Below are positions 1-10,596 of a stretch of 64,000 nt of DNA, piece after piece; within the stretch, counting starts at the first letter, position 1; every line of letters starts with the position of its first letter. The stretch is from Patella vulgata (lineage: Eukaryota; Mollusca; Gastropoda; Patellidae): NCBI RefSeq assembly GCF_932274485.2, contig NC_065879.2, positions 48,098,936 to 48,162,935 of the forward strand. The letters run 5' to 3'. Made by a program: the position numbers and the translations under genes. The notes beneath the pieces were generated by a model, which saw only the letters and a list, made by a program, of their open reading frames with translations, ran no database searches and was not told the DNA's origin.

Positions 1-545
1 AGTCTTGCAAGCAAGTCTAGTGATGATTGTTTTTACCAAAAAAACAATCATCCAACACTTTGGCCGTTTTATTTTCCACTTGAGCATATCTCAGATACTA
101 CTTGTCAGATCGATCCGATATCTTTGGTTTTCCAGAAAAGTCAGCATTACTTAGAGATTAAATCTATTTCGAACATTCTGCGGCAATGCGAAATGTCAGA
201 AATCACCGAAGTTGTCGTTTTTTCAAATGTTGCTGTAATATTTACAATAATCGACTGATTTTAATATTTGGTACATTTTGACATAGCCAGAGACTTCAGA
301 TTTTTGATTTTCGACGAATCTTCGTTTATATTAGGCGCATTTAAATTTGTACAAAAAACTTCTTTATTTATGAATATTTTTTGATGGTATTTACACAGGA
401 TTAAAGGATCATCTGACTTGAGCAAAAATGTGAACAATTTTTGTCTCAGTTATTCGCGTTTTTTTAAATATAAACAATATTTATTCAGATAACTGAAAGG
501 ATTGGGGAACAGGACAAAGCCTATATCACCCCTCTCAGTTATTCG
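1..545. other. No gene seen (left end)
   Basis: AT-rich sequence with no convincing exon on either strand and no repeat that I could match elsewhere in the window. If AMOT continues to the left, this is intron or 3' flanking sequence of that gene. Confidence 0.5.
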
Positions 546-1830
546 CGTTAGCCGTCATTGGCCAATTCAGTTTTTTGGTCCTAGATTAATTATTTATTGT
601 TCGATTTGTATAATAGAAAGTTCATAAGGTCCGTTTTCCGAAATGTCATTTTTTTGTTACCGTTAAAGTTTCCTGTCGGCAACGGAAGTGAGTTAATTTT
701 ACCAAAAACTACAATTTCGGCAGTTCGGTACCACTTTTTGAAAGCAGATATTATTTTTTACAAATTTGGTATAACTGAAAGGGTGCGCACTTTGAAGGCG
801 CACAAAACATCAGGCTCAGTTTTTTTAATTTCAATTTCATTTTCGGGCTATTTCGATTAAAAGGTGAAAAAGGGTGTAAAATTAAGCTATTTACAACCCA
901 TCCAGTGTCTTCATATTTTCAAATATTTCTTCGTAACTTTCATAAACTTGTAGCAATCATCCATACGAAGATAATGTATGTGAAATTTAATTTGTAGTAT
1001 TGCACAGTTGCCGAGAAATAGGCAATTTTGCATGCGTCACTTTTCACGTTATTTAGCCTGTAAAAGAGTCAATTATCATTCGATTTTCAAATTTGTTTTA
1101 CCATTTGATGCCTAATGGCAATTTTGATTAGGCCAAACCATTTTAACATTTTCACTGTCAAAGGAAATGATGTCATTTGGGCAAAAACTGTATTTTTAGC
1201 CTTCAAAACACATATTTTATTCAAATGAGTCTGGTTTGTAACGTTTTATAAAATGATGATATTTGACCCAATCAACAAATAGAATGAACCCTTACGATCA
1301 TACAGATACCACTTGTACGGTTGCAGAGAAATAGACGATTTTCTACAAGTCACTTTTCAAGGTTTTTGGTCTATAAAAGTGACCATTTTTTTTCGATTTT
1401 TATACATTTTCACCATGTGATGCCTTATGCCATTTATGATTTCATGGAACTAATTCAACATTTTCATTATCACCGGAAGTAATGTCATTGTGGCAAAAAC
1501 TGTATTTTTTAGCCTTCAAAACAGATATTTTATTCAAATGAGTCTGATTTGTAAAGTTTTTAAAATTATGATATTAACCCATACATTCATACAGATACCA
1601 CAAAATGGTTTCTAACTTGTACGGTTGCAGAAAAATAGAGGATATTCTACAAGTCACTTTTAAAGGTTTTTGGTCTATAAAAGTGGCAATTATTATTCGA
1701 TATTCATAATATTTTAACCATGTGATGCCTTATGCCTTTTATGATTTCATAGAACTAATTTAACATTTTCTTTATCCCCGGAAGCAATGTCATTTTTGCA
1801 AAAACTGTATTTTTAGCCCCGAAAACGAAT
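546..1830 (+). repeat. Dispersed repeat R1, copy 1
   Basis: This stretch matches the reverse complement of about 49350-50610, for example in the block around 580-660. It contains an internal tandem duplication with an offset of about 313 bp (starts near 1199 and 1512). The short open frames here are not supported as genes. The family is unknown to me; it has no recognised coding capacity and no clear terminal inverted repeats. Confidence 0.75.
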
Positions 1831-2602
1831 TTTTTTTTTGAAGTGAGTTATATTTATTATTCGTTTTACATTATGATATTTGACTCCAATGGACATATAG
1901 ATTGAATCAATAAGATCATATAGATGTCCAAAAATAGCTTGTCGAGAAATAACAATTGTGACGCAATCCAGCGAAATGAGTCGGAAGTCGCAGTCGGTGA
2001 TTTTGAGCTGCAGGCCGAAATATGTGAAATGCATTGAAATTTTCGAAAAAATTTTTATCACGCCGTTGGGTACTTAAACCTATCTACTTTGATCTCCCGA
2101 AGTCTCAAGTCAAGATATCATCGATAAATAATCTTATTTTACCATTTATTAGGTCAACTCAATATAAAGAAAAGAAAATTGAGAGATAAAAAGGCAAAAA
2201 TCAACAAAACTCCAGCGTTACATGCAACGGCATTCATTAGGGAAATCCCCTTAATCCGGGTATCTACATGACGCTTGGGAATCCCTCTAACCTTATATGT
2301 AAATATAAAGACTATATTTAGACGTTATCATCCAATTAGAAAGCACTATCCGACATAAACAATCGTCTGCTGGGTCGATGACCAAATGAGCTCACGACCC
2401 GAATTGAAATGCGCTGATTGGCTAAAATCTCGCAGTACCGGGTTTGCGCATGACAAATGGTTAATAATAATAATGTCTTCGCTGTCAAAACCAACTTTCG
2501 CTTTTCTAAGTTTCGACATTTCTTACATTAAGTAAAATACACCGTAATTTTTTAGAATATTAATATGCAATCGTGGTTTATGTAATATATGAACTTTGAG
2601 GT
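1831..2602. other. No gene seen; flank of the DUF7869-like relic
   Basis: No exon or known repeat was recognised. The last 100 bases lie directly upstream of the relic's first ATG and are AT-rich, so any promoter of that gene would be here, but no distinct core promoter motif stands out. Confidence 0.4.
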
Positions 2603-3265
2603 ATGGAATTTTCTAAGGAGGCGAATATTGCCCGATCATTGAACTCTAATCTGACATCATGTAATCTGCACGAAGCGGTGGACAAAAAGGAATTCCGTGA
2701 TCTAGTGACAGACTTTTTTAGTATTGACGATTGTGTGGCATCGTCAGATGAATCAGTTACCAGTGATGACGAAGATAGTGTTATTGTAGACAAACATGAT
2801 TCTGATTTTGAATTTTCTTCAAACTTTGTTGATAAAAACAATGACACAAGTTCTTCTTGTGATTCTGACATCGACATTGAAAATGAAAATGACGTGGGTG
2901 TTCAGCTAGGCCTACCTGTAATTGATGAAGTGGAAAAGGTATTATCCTCAACAGAAGTAAATAATACTGCTATATTAGATGTAAAGGATCTTGAAATGAA
3001 AAAGATTGAAGCATATAGCTGTAAGAACTGCAAACTTAATAATGGTGAACCCTGTTTTATGTTATTTAGCAAGGATTTTGTTTATGAATTAAGACTGATC
3101 ATGTCATCGCTGTCTGATTTTGAAAAGGACCTGATTTTGCTTGGCAAAATAAGTTGTGTTTTTAGGAATGATCCCTACACACAGTCATCGAAGAAAAAGC
3201 AACAAAAGGAACATAAACACCAGCGAACAGAACACTATGTTAATGGGATTCAAGTTTCTTCACTG
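2603..3265 (+). CDS. DUF7869-like exon 1
   Basis: It encodes 221 codons from ATG 2603 to a GTGAG donor at 3266. The protein is rich in Asp, Glu and Ser, then has a Cys cluster (CKNCKLNNGEPC) and a basic stretch ending EHYVNGIQVSSL. The open frame runs on past the donor to a stop near 3292, so the true exon end is uncertain. Confidence 0.6.
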
Positions 3266-3439
3266 GTGAGAGTTTTGCCTTTGTTTTTATAACCAAAATA
3301 ATTATTATTAGGCCTAAGTTAATACTATAGCTTAATCTTAATAGCATACATTTTATGACAATAATGTAAAGTCAAAGCTTAGTCTTTTTTTAAACAAACC
3401 CCATAGTTACATTTAATTTTAAAACTATAATATAATATT

Positions 3440-3800
3440 TAATAAAGTCAAAGTTTGCGCACCCCGAGTCCGAGTCTTGTCCTAACTTGCTGAGTTTATT
3501 GTCAAGTCCCATTCAAGTCGCCAATTCATCAGAGGAGTCAGCAATTCGTGGCAAATAAGGCTAGAAAGATTTATGTCTCCTCACCACAACTTGAGTAATT
3601 AGCTCCTTCAAGTCGCGTGTTGTCATGATCCGATAGCCCGATGGAGAGTCAATTCGCAATAAATATTTCAAGTCGAATCGCAAACCTGTCTTTATTGCGA
3701 TTTAAGTCAGACTTGAGTCCTACTCACGGGACTCAAGCTCCCACCTTGCTTCATTCAAAAGATATTCTATCCAAATCCCACCGGCACAACAATATTACTG
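3440..3800. repeat. AAGTC/GAGTC-rich intron segment
   Basis: This part of intron 1 carries many scattered copies of AAGTC and GAGTC on both strands, such as CCGAGTCCGAGTC near 3464 and GACTTGAGTCCTACTC near 3710. Clusters of this kind often mark subterminal regions of DNA transposons. No clear terminal repeat or target duplication was found. Confidence 0.4.
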
Positions 3801-3894
3801 GTATCTTGAATATATTATTATTAATATATCTACAGTAAGTTTAAATTCTAATAAAAACCTACAAAAAATTTACACATTTGTTTTAATTTTTCAG

Positions 3895-4183
3895 CATAAG
3901 CCAGAACGAGCTTACAGCTCTATTAAAACACTACAAAGAATTTGGTTTAACACCACGCGAGAAGAAATCTGGTGGTAGACATGCTAGTGATAAACGTTTG
4001 TTAACTCATGATGATATTTGTAGAGTGGTTACTTTCATTATTAACTTTGCTGAGCTTCATGCTTTAGTGTTGCCGGGAAGAGTTCCAGGCTTTAAAAGAT
4101 TTGATATCAAGCTACTTCCATCTCATTACACAAAATCAAAGGTGTTTTTGTCATATCAGACAGCAATGAAAGAAAAGAAGCAG
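3895..4183 (+). CDS. DUF7869-like exon 2
   Basis: The exon follows a TTTTTCAG acceptor and ends at an AAGCAG|GTATGG donor. It reads from ISQNELTALLKHYKEFG through RHASDKRLLTHDDICRVV to AMKEKKQ in one frame. This is the conserved central region of the family upstream of the TKPMTDLCW block. Confidence 0.7.
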
Positions 4184-4229
4184 GTATGGAGGCCTATAGA
4201 CAGTATTAATGTTCGAAAACAATTAATTT

Positions 4230-5215
4230 TACAATGTGGACATTGCTGTCCGTGAGAACGTCCGTCTACCCGTCTGTCTACCCGTCCGTCCACAATTTGT
4301 TTGTGAACACTCTACTGGTCACAATTTTTATCCGATTTTGACGGACCTTGAAATATAGGTTTATATCCCCAAGATCTTGGTTCCTTGTGATATTGGCATG
4401 TATCTGACCGTAAATTCATGGATTATGGCCCCTGGTTGTACGTAAAAATCACGATTGTAGCCTATGGAGTATGGACCCTACAGACGTCACATTTTTATTC
4501 AATTTTTAAAATCGTTTAAATATTTCATTGTTACACCCTGATGATGATTGAGTTCAAATTTAATGAAAATAGGACAAAGCTCCGACAAAATGGCCGATCC
4601 CCTATACGCAAATATTATGCAAGCATGTAATTCCAAGGATGTGGACCTACTAGGCCAATTTTTAACCGATTTTGATGAAACTTAAAATGTATGTTTATAA
4701 TTATATCCTAAAGATCTTGGTTTCTTTCGATAATCGCTCATATCAGACTATGACATCATGGATTATGGCCCCTGATACACATAGTGAGAAAAATCGCATT
4801 TTTAGCTTATGGACCCTCAGTGTCAACTGGTCACAATTTTTATCCGATTTTAAAAAAGCTATCAAAATATCACCGTTACATCATAATGAAGGTTGAGATT
4901 GAATTTCGGGAAAATCAAAACGAAACTGCCAGACAAAATGGCCATTCCTTGTACGCAACTTGTGTGAAAGTATGTAATACGAAGGTTGTTGACCTACTGT
5001 AGTACTAGAGGCCACAATTTTTGTCTGATTTTGATGAAACTTAAAGTAAGTTTATCCCAAAGATCTCAGTTCCTTTCAATAGTGAGGCATTTTAGATCAT
5101 AACTTCCCGGATTATGCCCCTGATTGTACAAAAAATCACATTTTTTTTTCTAGCTTGTTCTCTATCCATCTCTTGCAAATTGTGGGAGTATCTTGCATGG
5201 CAACCGCTGGTTTCA
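4230..5215 (-). mobile_element. B-type satellite-core element in intron 2
   Basis: It matches on the minus strand the element seen at 12340-13352. The head near 5150-5215 reads as a TTGCCAtGCAAGATAC-like start with 'CAAGAGATGGATAGAG'. The tail near 4240-4300 has the GGACGGACGG stretch. Between them are repeated motifs such as 'GATCTTTGGGTTATAAA' and 'GGGCCATAATTCAGGAAGTT'. It is non-coding. Confidence 0.7.
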
Positions 5216-5224
5216 AAATTTTTA

Positions 5225-5765
5225 TACAAGCATGATACCACATCATACATAAATGAAATGGGGTTTGACATCCTACTTTTCTGCTTCAACCGGGCTAATG
5301 CTATGTTGGAAATTTTGTCCAGACATCGGCGTTTCTACTAATCTTCATCAAATTACATCTGCCAAGGGTTCTTTTATGTGCATGCCAAGATGTAAACAAG
5401 ACCATGGTTTTTCGTCCTATCCGAATGACTAGACACTGTTCCTTGTCAGGTTCTCTGACTTGCACCACTGACAATGAGAAAGCCGATGAACTTTCTGGGC
5501 CCACGTCGGGATCAAACCCGTGTCCCCCTGGTTAGTAAGCTAGCTCTTTCTTTGGCTTCCCACTTCATACAAAATGAGATGAAAAGAAATGGGTTTAACG
5601 TTCTACTTGTCTACACCAACAGGACTAATTAAGAGGTCATACAGTGTTCTATGAGGGTAATTTTGCCCGAACTTCGTTGTTATTGCCTACTCTTATTCGA
5701 ATTTTGACTGTCATGGGTTCTTTTACGTGCATGTCAACAAAACCTGGTTTTCGTCCTAGTAATAG
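5225..5765 (-). mobile_element. SINE2 copies (two, diverged, minus)
   Basis: Two adjacent copies (about 5225-5560 and 5565-5765) match the tRNA-derived SINE described at 40252-40630, in reverse orientation. Shared landmarks are 'GGGTTTAACGT', 'TTTTACGTGCATG' and 'TTTTTCGTCCTATCCGAA'. Both are old and lack clean target duplications. Confidence 0.65.
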
Positions 5766-5833
5766 TAGTAAGCTCATATATAATTTTAATTTTCTATGTC
5801 AAGATTAATTTCCTTGGTTTTTGATATTTTTAG

Positions 5834-6743
5834 GCGAACGGGTAGTGAATATTGTGGGTTTTCGGAGGCTTTGGAATACACTTGTGCCGTTTATAGTCCG
5901 AACCAAGCCGATGACAGATCTTTGTTGGGTTTGTCAACAAAACAATTCACTGATTTATAAGAGTGCTAACATGTCAGATCAGGAAAAGTCTGTGAGGTGT
6001 AAAACACAAGAAGAACACATTCTGAAAGTGACACTTGAACGTTCTCTGTATAATTCTATGGTACAGAAGGCAAAAGATGTTTTGAAAAACATAGGAGTAA
6101 ATGAACTTGAAACAACAAGTCCAGCAACACGAGATATAACAATGCACTACTCGTTTGATTTTGCACAGCAAGTGCATTACCCTTCCAATCCGCTTCAACC
6201 AGGCCCGATGTATTTTTTAACCCCTCGCAAGTGTGGGTTGTTTGGCATTAATTGTGAAGCTCTGCCGAGGCAGGTGAATTATTTAATAGATGAGGGAATG
6301 TGCATAACAAAGGGATCAAATGCAGTTATAAGTTATCTAGATCACTTTTTTTGTAATTATGGTCTTGGAGAAATGCATCTCTAACTGCATTGTGATAACT
6401 GTTGCGGCCAAAATAAAAACAATGCTCTTTTGCAATACTTGTTATGGCGTGTAATCCATGGACTTCACAAGTCTATTACACTTAACTTTCTGATCAGTGG
6501 TTATACAAAGTTTGCACCTGATTGGGCCTTCGGACTAATAAAGCAAACTTATCGGAGAACTATGGTTTCTTGTTTAGATGAAATTTCAGAAGTAGTCAAG
6601 ACGAGCACTTCTACTGGAGTAAATAAAGCTCAACTTGTTGGTCATGAAAATGGTGACATCTTGGTACAACAAAGGGACTGGCAATCCTTTTTGCATCCTT
6701 ACTTCCGTAGTCTACCCGGGATAAAGAAATATCAACATTTCAG
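5834..6743 (+). CDS. DUF7869-like exon 3 (core domain)
   Basis: The exon lies between a TTTTTAG acceptor and a TTTCAG|GTGTGT donor. It carries the most conserved block of the family, from the TKPMTDLCW motif to GIKKYQHFR. One in-frame TAA (6382-6384) lies just before LHCDNCCGQNKNN; the frame is otherwise continuous on both sides. The stop may be a real loss or a base error. Confidence 0.8.
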
Positions 6744-6769
6744 GTGTGTATAAAAATGATTTTTCAGCC

Positions 6770-7301
6770 AGGTTTTCCTTTGACAATGGTGCGGGATGGA
6801 GGGTCTAGCAAAGAGAGATAGAGAGAAATGGGGTTTAACATCCACTCAACACAAACTAGGTCATTTTGGAACTAACAAATGTTTCAATTTTATTTCAATA
6901 ATTCGCTTGCGCGTAGGGACTTTAGCAGTGGGAGGAAACAGGAGGACCCGGAGAAAACCCACGAGGTTGGACAGGCGACCCTACTCCTTGTCACGTACAA
7001 CTGGGGAATCAAAACCCCGACAGTTGACTCAATGACAGACCGTGTGATACAGCGCACGCGTGCTAACCATTCGGCCATCCAACCCCCCAGGGTCTAGCAA
7101 GCAACAGCGTCTGGTTGTTTGTATGGACGAAAAAGAGATCTGTATGCATGTTAAAGAACCCTTGACCTGATGGCATTTGCAATAAGAGGAGGCTGTAGCA
7201 CTGCTGTCCGCACACATTTTCCCTCATAGCACATTGCATACCAGTTTTCATTAGCCCCATTGATGCAGAAAAGTAGGATCGTAAACCTATTTCATTTCAT
7301 T
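6770..7301 (+). mobile_element. SINE2 copy split by SINE1
   Basis: SINE2 sequence in plus orientation is interrupted at 6812-7089 by a SINE1 copy. The right part runs from 'GGACGAAAAAGAG' to a CATTTCATTT tail. It lies in intron 3 of the DUF7869-like relic. Confidence 0.75.
6812..7089 (-). mobile_element. SINE1 (tRNA-derived) inside SINE2
   Basis: A full copy in reverse orientation. Its tRNA-like head lies near 7085, and its 3' GA-rich tail lies at 6812-6830. An 11-bp target duplication, GGGTCTAGCAA, flanks it at 6801-6811 and 7090-7100. This shows that it jumped into an existing SINE2. Confidence 0.85.
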
Positions 7302-7394
7302 TGTGTATAAAACAATGCACTTTTAATTTGAGCACAGTTAATATCATTAGTAACATACTACAGTATTTTTATTTACTCATCAATGTTCTTTCAG

Positions 7395-7671
7395 ATTTGA
7401 CAGTGAAAACCCAGGATGGGTATTTAAGAAGGAATTTACTTCCTCTTTGGAAGTTGGAGTATGTCTGCAGAAAGCAACATTACTGCCGCCTGCAGACAGA
7501 CCAGAGTCACTTGCCCCTCCAGGGTTGCCCTTAGAAAGGCAGCAATACCTTTACAGAAACATCAGAAAATTCTGCACTTGTGAAACACAAGACATCACCT
7601 GTCCAGTGCCAAGTGCAAACGAATCAAAATCAGACAAGATGAAGAAATTATTGTGCCCCCTAGCAAGATAA
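7395..7671 (+). CDS. DUF7869-like exon 4 (C-terminus)
   Basis: It follows a TTCTTTCAG acceptor, completes the split AG|A arginine codon from exon 3, and reads FDSENPGWVFKKEF to a TAA at 7669-7671. 'LERQQYLYRNIRKFC' and 'ITCPVP' match the family's usual end. Confidence 0.75.
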
Positions 7672-7769
7672 GAAAATTTGAGGAGTAATTAACTGGTGAG
7701 ATGTGTTTTTATGATTTGAACTTTTGTATATTTCATTATCAATTTGAAACATAAAACTGTACTGATCGG

Positions 7770-9490
7770 AAATAATTTGACTATGATTAACAGTTTCCGG
7801 TTGGGACACTGTTGGTTTCCATGACAACAACAACGATTTTGATTGTTAACTGATTGGGAGTTTTGTACATTATTTCATTATCAATTTGAACTGTAAATTT
7901 GTAATAATCTGAACTAATTTGAGTATGATTAACAGTGTCTTGTAGGGATACTATTGGTTTCCATGGCAAGAACAACTGCGTTTTTTTTTATTTGAACTTT
8001 TGTACATTTCATTATCAACTTGATTGACTTGAATTGGAAAATTGTAGTTATCCAAAATAATTTGACTATGATTAACAGTGTCTCGTTGGGACACTATTGG
8101 TTTCCATGGCAATAATTTTGATTGTTAAAGTAGCTAAGTCTCTAACTCATTATTATCCAAATTCTTCGACATTGAAAATACGAATTTTTTTTCAATTTAA
8201 ATCAACATTGATGCTGTGATCTTACCAGGAAAAGGTGAGCTTCTGATCTCCAATATTTAAGAAAAAAATATATATTTTACCATTGGTACACGAATCGTGT
8301 ACCGTAATGTGTTTCAGCATCATTTGTAAGAAGGCACTCGATGAACGAGGCTAAACATATTCCACAAGTCATGTAAAATGGTGACGCTATATTCTTATCT
8401 AGAGAGCAGCATGCGCAATGAATACTAGGTCCCAAATATTAGCGATTTAGCTCCTTTAACGGGTGACTTGTATTTTTCTGATTGGAACTTGAATTTGAAA
8501 ACTGCAGTAATCCAAAATAATTTTACTATGGATAACAGTGTCTTGTTGGGACACTATTTGTTTCCGTGGCAACAACAATAATTTGGATAGTTAACTGGTG
8601 ATTAGAACTTTTGCACATTTCATTATCAACTTGTAATAATCTGAAATAATTTGGCTATCTTTAACAATGTTTGTTCAGACACTAGTTGGTTTCCATGGCA
8701 ACAACATTAATTTTGATTGTTAACCAATGACTGTTTTCTGATTGGAAGTTTTGTACAATTGATTATCAATTTGAACTGTAAAACTGTATTAATCTAAAAT
8801 GATTTGACTGTTTAAAAGTGTCCTGTCGGGACACTATTGGTTTCCATGGCAACAACACTGATTTTGATATTTAACTGATTGGAAGATTTGTACATTTCAT
8901 TATCAATTTGAACTGTAAATTTGTAATAATCTGAAGTAATTTGAGTATCATTAACAGTGTCTTGTAAGGATACTATTGGTTTCCATGGCAACAACAATAG
9001 TTTTGATTGTTAACTGGTAACTGTATTATTTTGATTTGAACTTTTTACAATGAGTTTGGATTGTAATTTGTATTAATTAATGATTTGACTATGTTTAAAA
9101 GTGTCCTGTTGGGACACTATTGGTTTCCATGGCAACAACAATGATTTCGATATATTAAACTGATTGGAAGATTTGTACATTTCATTATTAATTTGAACTG
9201 TAAATATGTAATAATCTGAAGTAATTTGAGTATCATTAACAGTGTCTTGTAAGGATACTATTGGTTTCCATGGCAACAACAATAGTTTTGATTGTTAACT
9301 GTATTATTTTGATTTGAACTTTTTACAATGAGTTTGGATTGTAATTTGTATTAATTAGCTGTGATTAACAGTATCTTGTTTGGACACTTATGGTTTCCAT
9401 GGCAACCACAATAATTAAAACTTTTGTGCACTTATGGTTTCCATGGCAACCACAATAATTAAAACTTTTGTGCATGTCATTATTAACTTG
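7770..9490. repeat. Minisatellite, ~140-bp units
   Basis: About eleven diverged units carry 'GGGACACTATTGGTTTCCAT' followed by GGCAACAAC, a GATTGTTAACTG box and 'TTTCATTATCAA'. Starts of the GGTTTCC motif are near 7813, 7956, 8099, 8559, 8688, 8839, 8978, 9119, 9262, 9388 and 9427, so spacing is mostly 127-151 bp. A MITE interrupts it at 8129-8455. The last units near 9388-9470 are shorter. Small open frames in this array are by-products of the repetition. Confidence 0.9.
8129..8455. mobile_element. TTAA-flanked MITE (piggyBac-type target)
   Basis: The 327-bp insert has inverted ends, AGTAGCTAAGTC on the left and GATTTAGCTCCT on the right, and is flanked by TTAA on both sides (8125-8128 and 8456-8459). 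Neighbouring minisatellite units read GATTGTTAACTGG at this point, so the empty site is visible. It has no coding capacity. Confidence 0.85.
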
Positions 9491-9499
9491 AATTGTAAA

Positions 9500-10000
9500 A
9501 TTTATCTTGTATATCAGTATCTGTGTAAATATTTCATAATCAGTTGTTAATTTTAGATTGATTTGAAATCAATATCATGTTTCAGCATATTCAGTATCAG
9601 TTGTCAAGGCAACCATCATTTTCATGTTTGAATAATAAAATTATGCTGAAACCTGTCATAAATATGTTTTATCATATTTTGGTGGCCTACTAATAAATGA
9701 AAAAAAAACATTTGACATAATATATATGTGTTTACTGAACACTTTACCACATTAAATTGACTTTCACTTTGGAGGCGTTTTATGCAAAACTTAAGAAAAA
9801 TATTACTATTTCATACAACTTATTAAAATTGCCATAAGTGTGTGACCGTTAATGATAGAATGATAATTTTTCACCATTTTGAAGCTAATTTCACCAGCTT
9901 ACCACTATGATCAATAACTCATTTTGTGTTTTTGGGTCACTGTGACTCATTTTGCTGGACTGGGTCACAATTTTGCCAGGATAACTTTTTTGACATATGT
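9500..10000. other. No gene seen
   Basis: AT-rich sequence with no exon or repeat recognised. I searched it for the missing AMOT C-terminal exons on the minus strand and saw none. Confidence 0.4.
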
Positions 10001-10230
10001 AACACATGGTAACAAATGTATGAATGAAATTGATATTGCTGGGTTTGATTGATTCTGTGCCCATTTTTTAACACGTCTGCAATGTTTATGTGGAAATCTG
10101 TTTATCGGTTCCATTGGTATTGGAAGTGATATGAGTTCAAGGGTAACGTGGCACCGAAAATGGCATAAGTTCAAGGGTAACGTGGCACCAGTGAAACCCG
10201 TCATTACTGCTTCGCAGTTCTAATTTTTTT
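10000..10230 (+). repeat. R1 fragment
   Basis: It matches the reverse complement of about 49168-49350, including 'GTAACGTGGCACC' (present twice here, near 10145 and 10179) and 'GAAACCCGTCATTACTGC'. In the 49 kb copy this part is joined to the rest of R1. Here it stands alone, 8 kb from R1 copy 1. Confidence 0.7.
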
Positions 10231-10405
10231 TGTTATGGCATTGTAAAGGGCTTTGTCATCCACAGTTACATTTTTAATGATCTATGCTGAATTAACATAC
10301 AGATTTGTAGGCGAGTCAAAATTGCAGTCAATTTTCATTAAGACATTTTTTTTTTTTTTACATTTAAATGAATAACCGAAAAGTAAGTGAATAATAACAC
10401 TATAC

Positions 10406-10596
10406 CTTGCTTCCAATTCTGCAACACGTCTATTGGCTTGATATAATTCTTCCATGTGACGTAATTTCTCAGTTTTAGCTTCGTTGATCAGCTTTTCTGC
10501 ATCAGCCGAACTTTTTTCAATGTCAGCAAATTTTGGTGAGTTATCTTGTAAAGCAAATTGTCTCATTGTGATTTCTTCCAACCATTTTTGTTCCCA
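10406..10596 (-). CDS. AMOT: AMOT exon i
   Basis: The acceptor is TTTCAG|TGGGAA and the donor GCAAG|GTATAG. It encodes WEQKWLEEITMRQFALQDNS and then a charged helix, KLINEAKTEKLRHMEELYQ-ANRRVAELEA, ending in phase 2. This is the end of the conserved coil just before the family's KVLQ region. Confidence 0.92.

Larger units (their letters stand above)
2603..7671 (+). pseudogene. DUF7869-like multi-exon gene, degenerate
   Basis: Four exons share similarity with a large invertebrate family that I recall as DUF7869. Landmarks in order are: an acidic N-terminus; 'ICRVVTFIINFAE' and 'LPGRVPGF' in exon 2; 'TKPMTDLCWVCQQNN', 'ITMHYSFDFAQQVHYPSNPL', 'LHCDNCCGQNKNN' and 'GYTKFAPDWAFGL' in exon 3; and 'PPGLPLERQQYLYRNIR' in exon 4. 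The spaced aspartates in FDFAQ and HCDNC suggest an RNase H-like, transposase-type fold (inference). The copy looks broken. The segment normally joining exons 1 and 2 (a CRK-F-F-HG-like stretch in relatives) is not seen, exons 2 and 3 join out of phase, and a TAA at 6382-6384 interrupts exon 3 where relatives have a histidine. The family name is from memory. A real gene with a sequencing error is a less likely alternative. Confidence 0.75.

Noticed and set aside
9965-10204. AMOT C-terminal exon on the minus strand
   Set aside because: The frame lies in repeat R1, which recurs at 49 kb, and has no angiomotin similarity or fitting splice sites.
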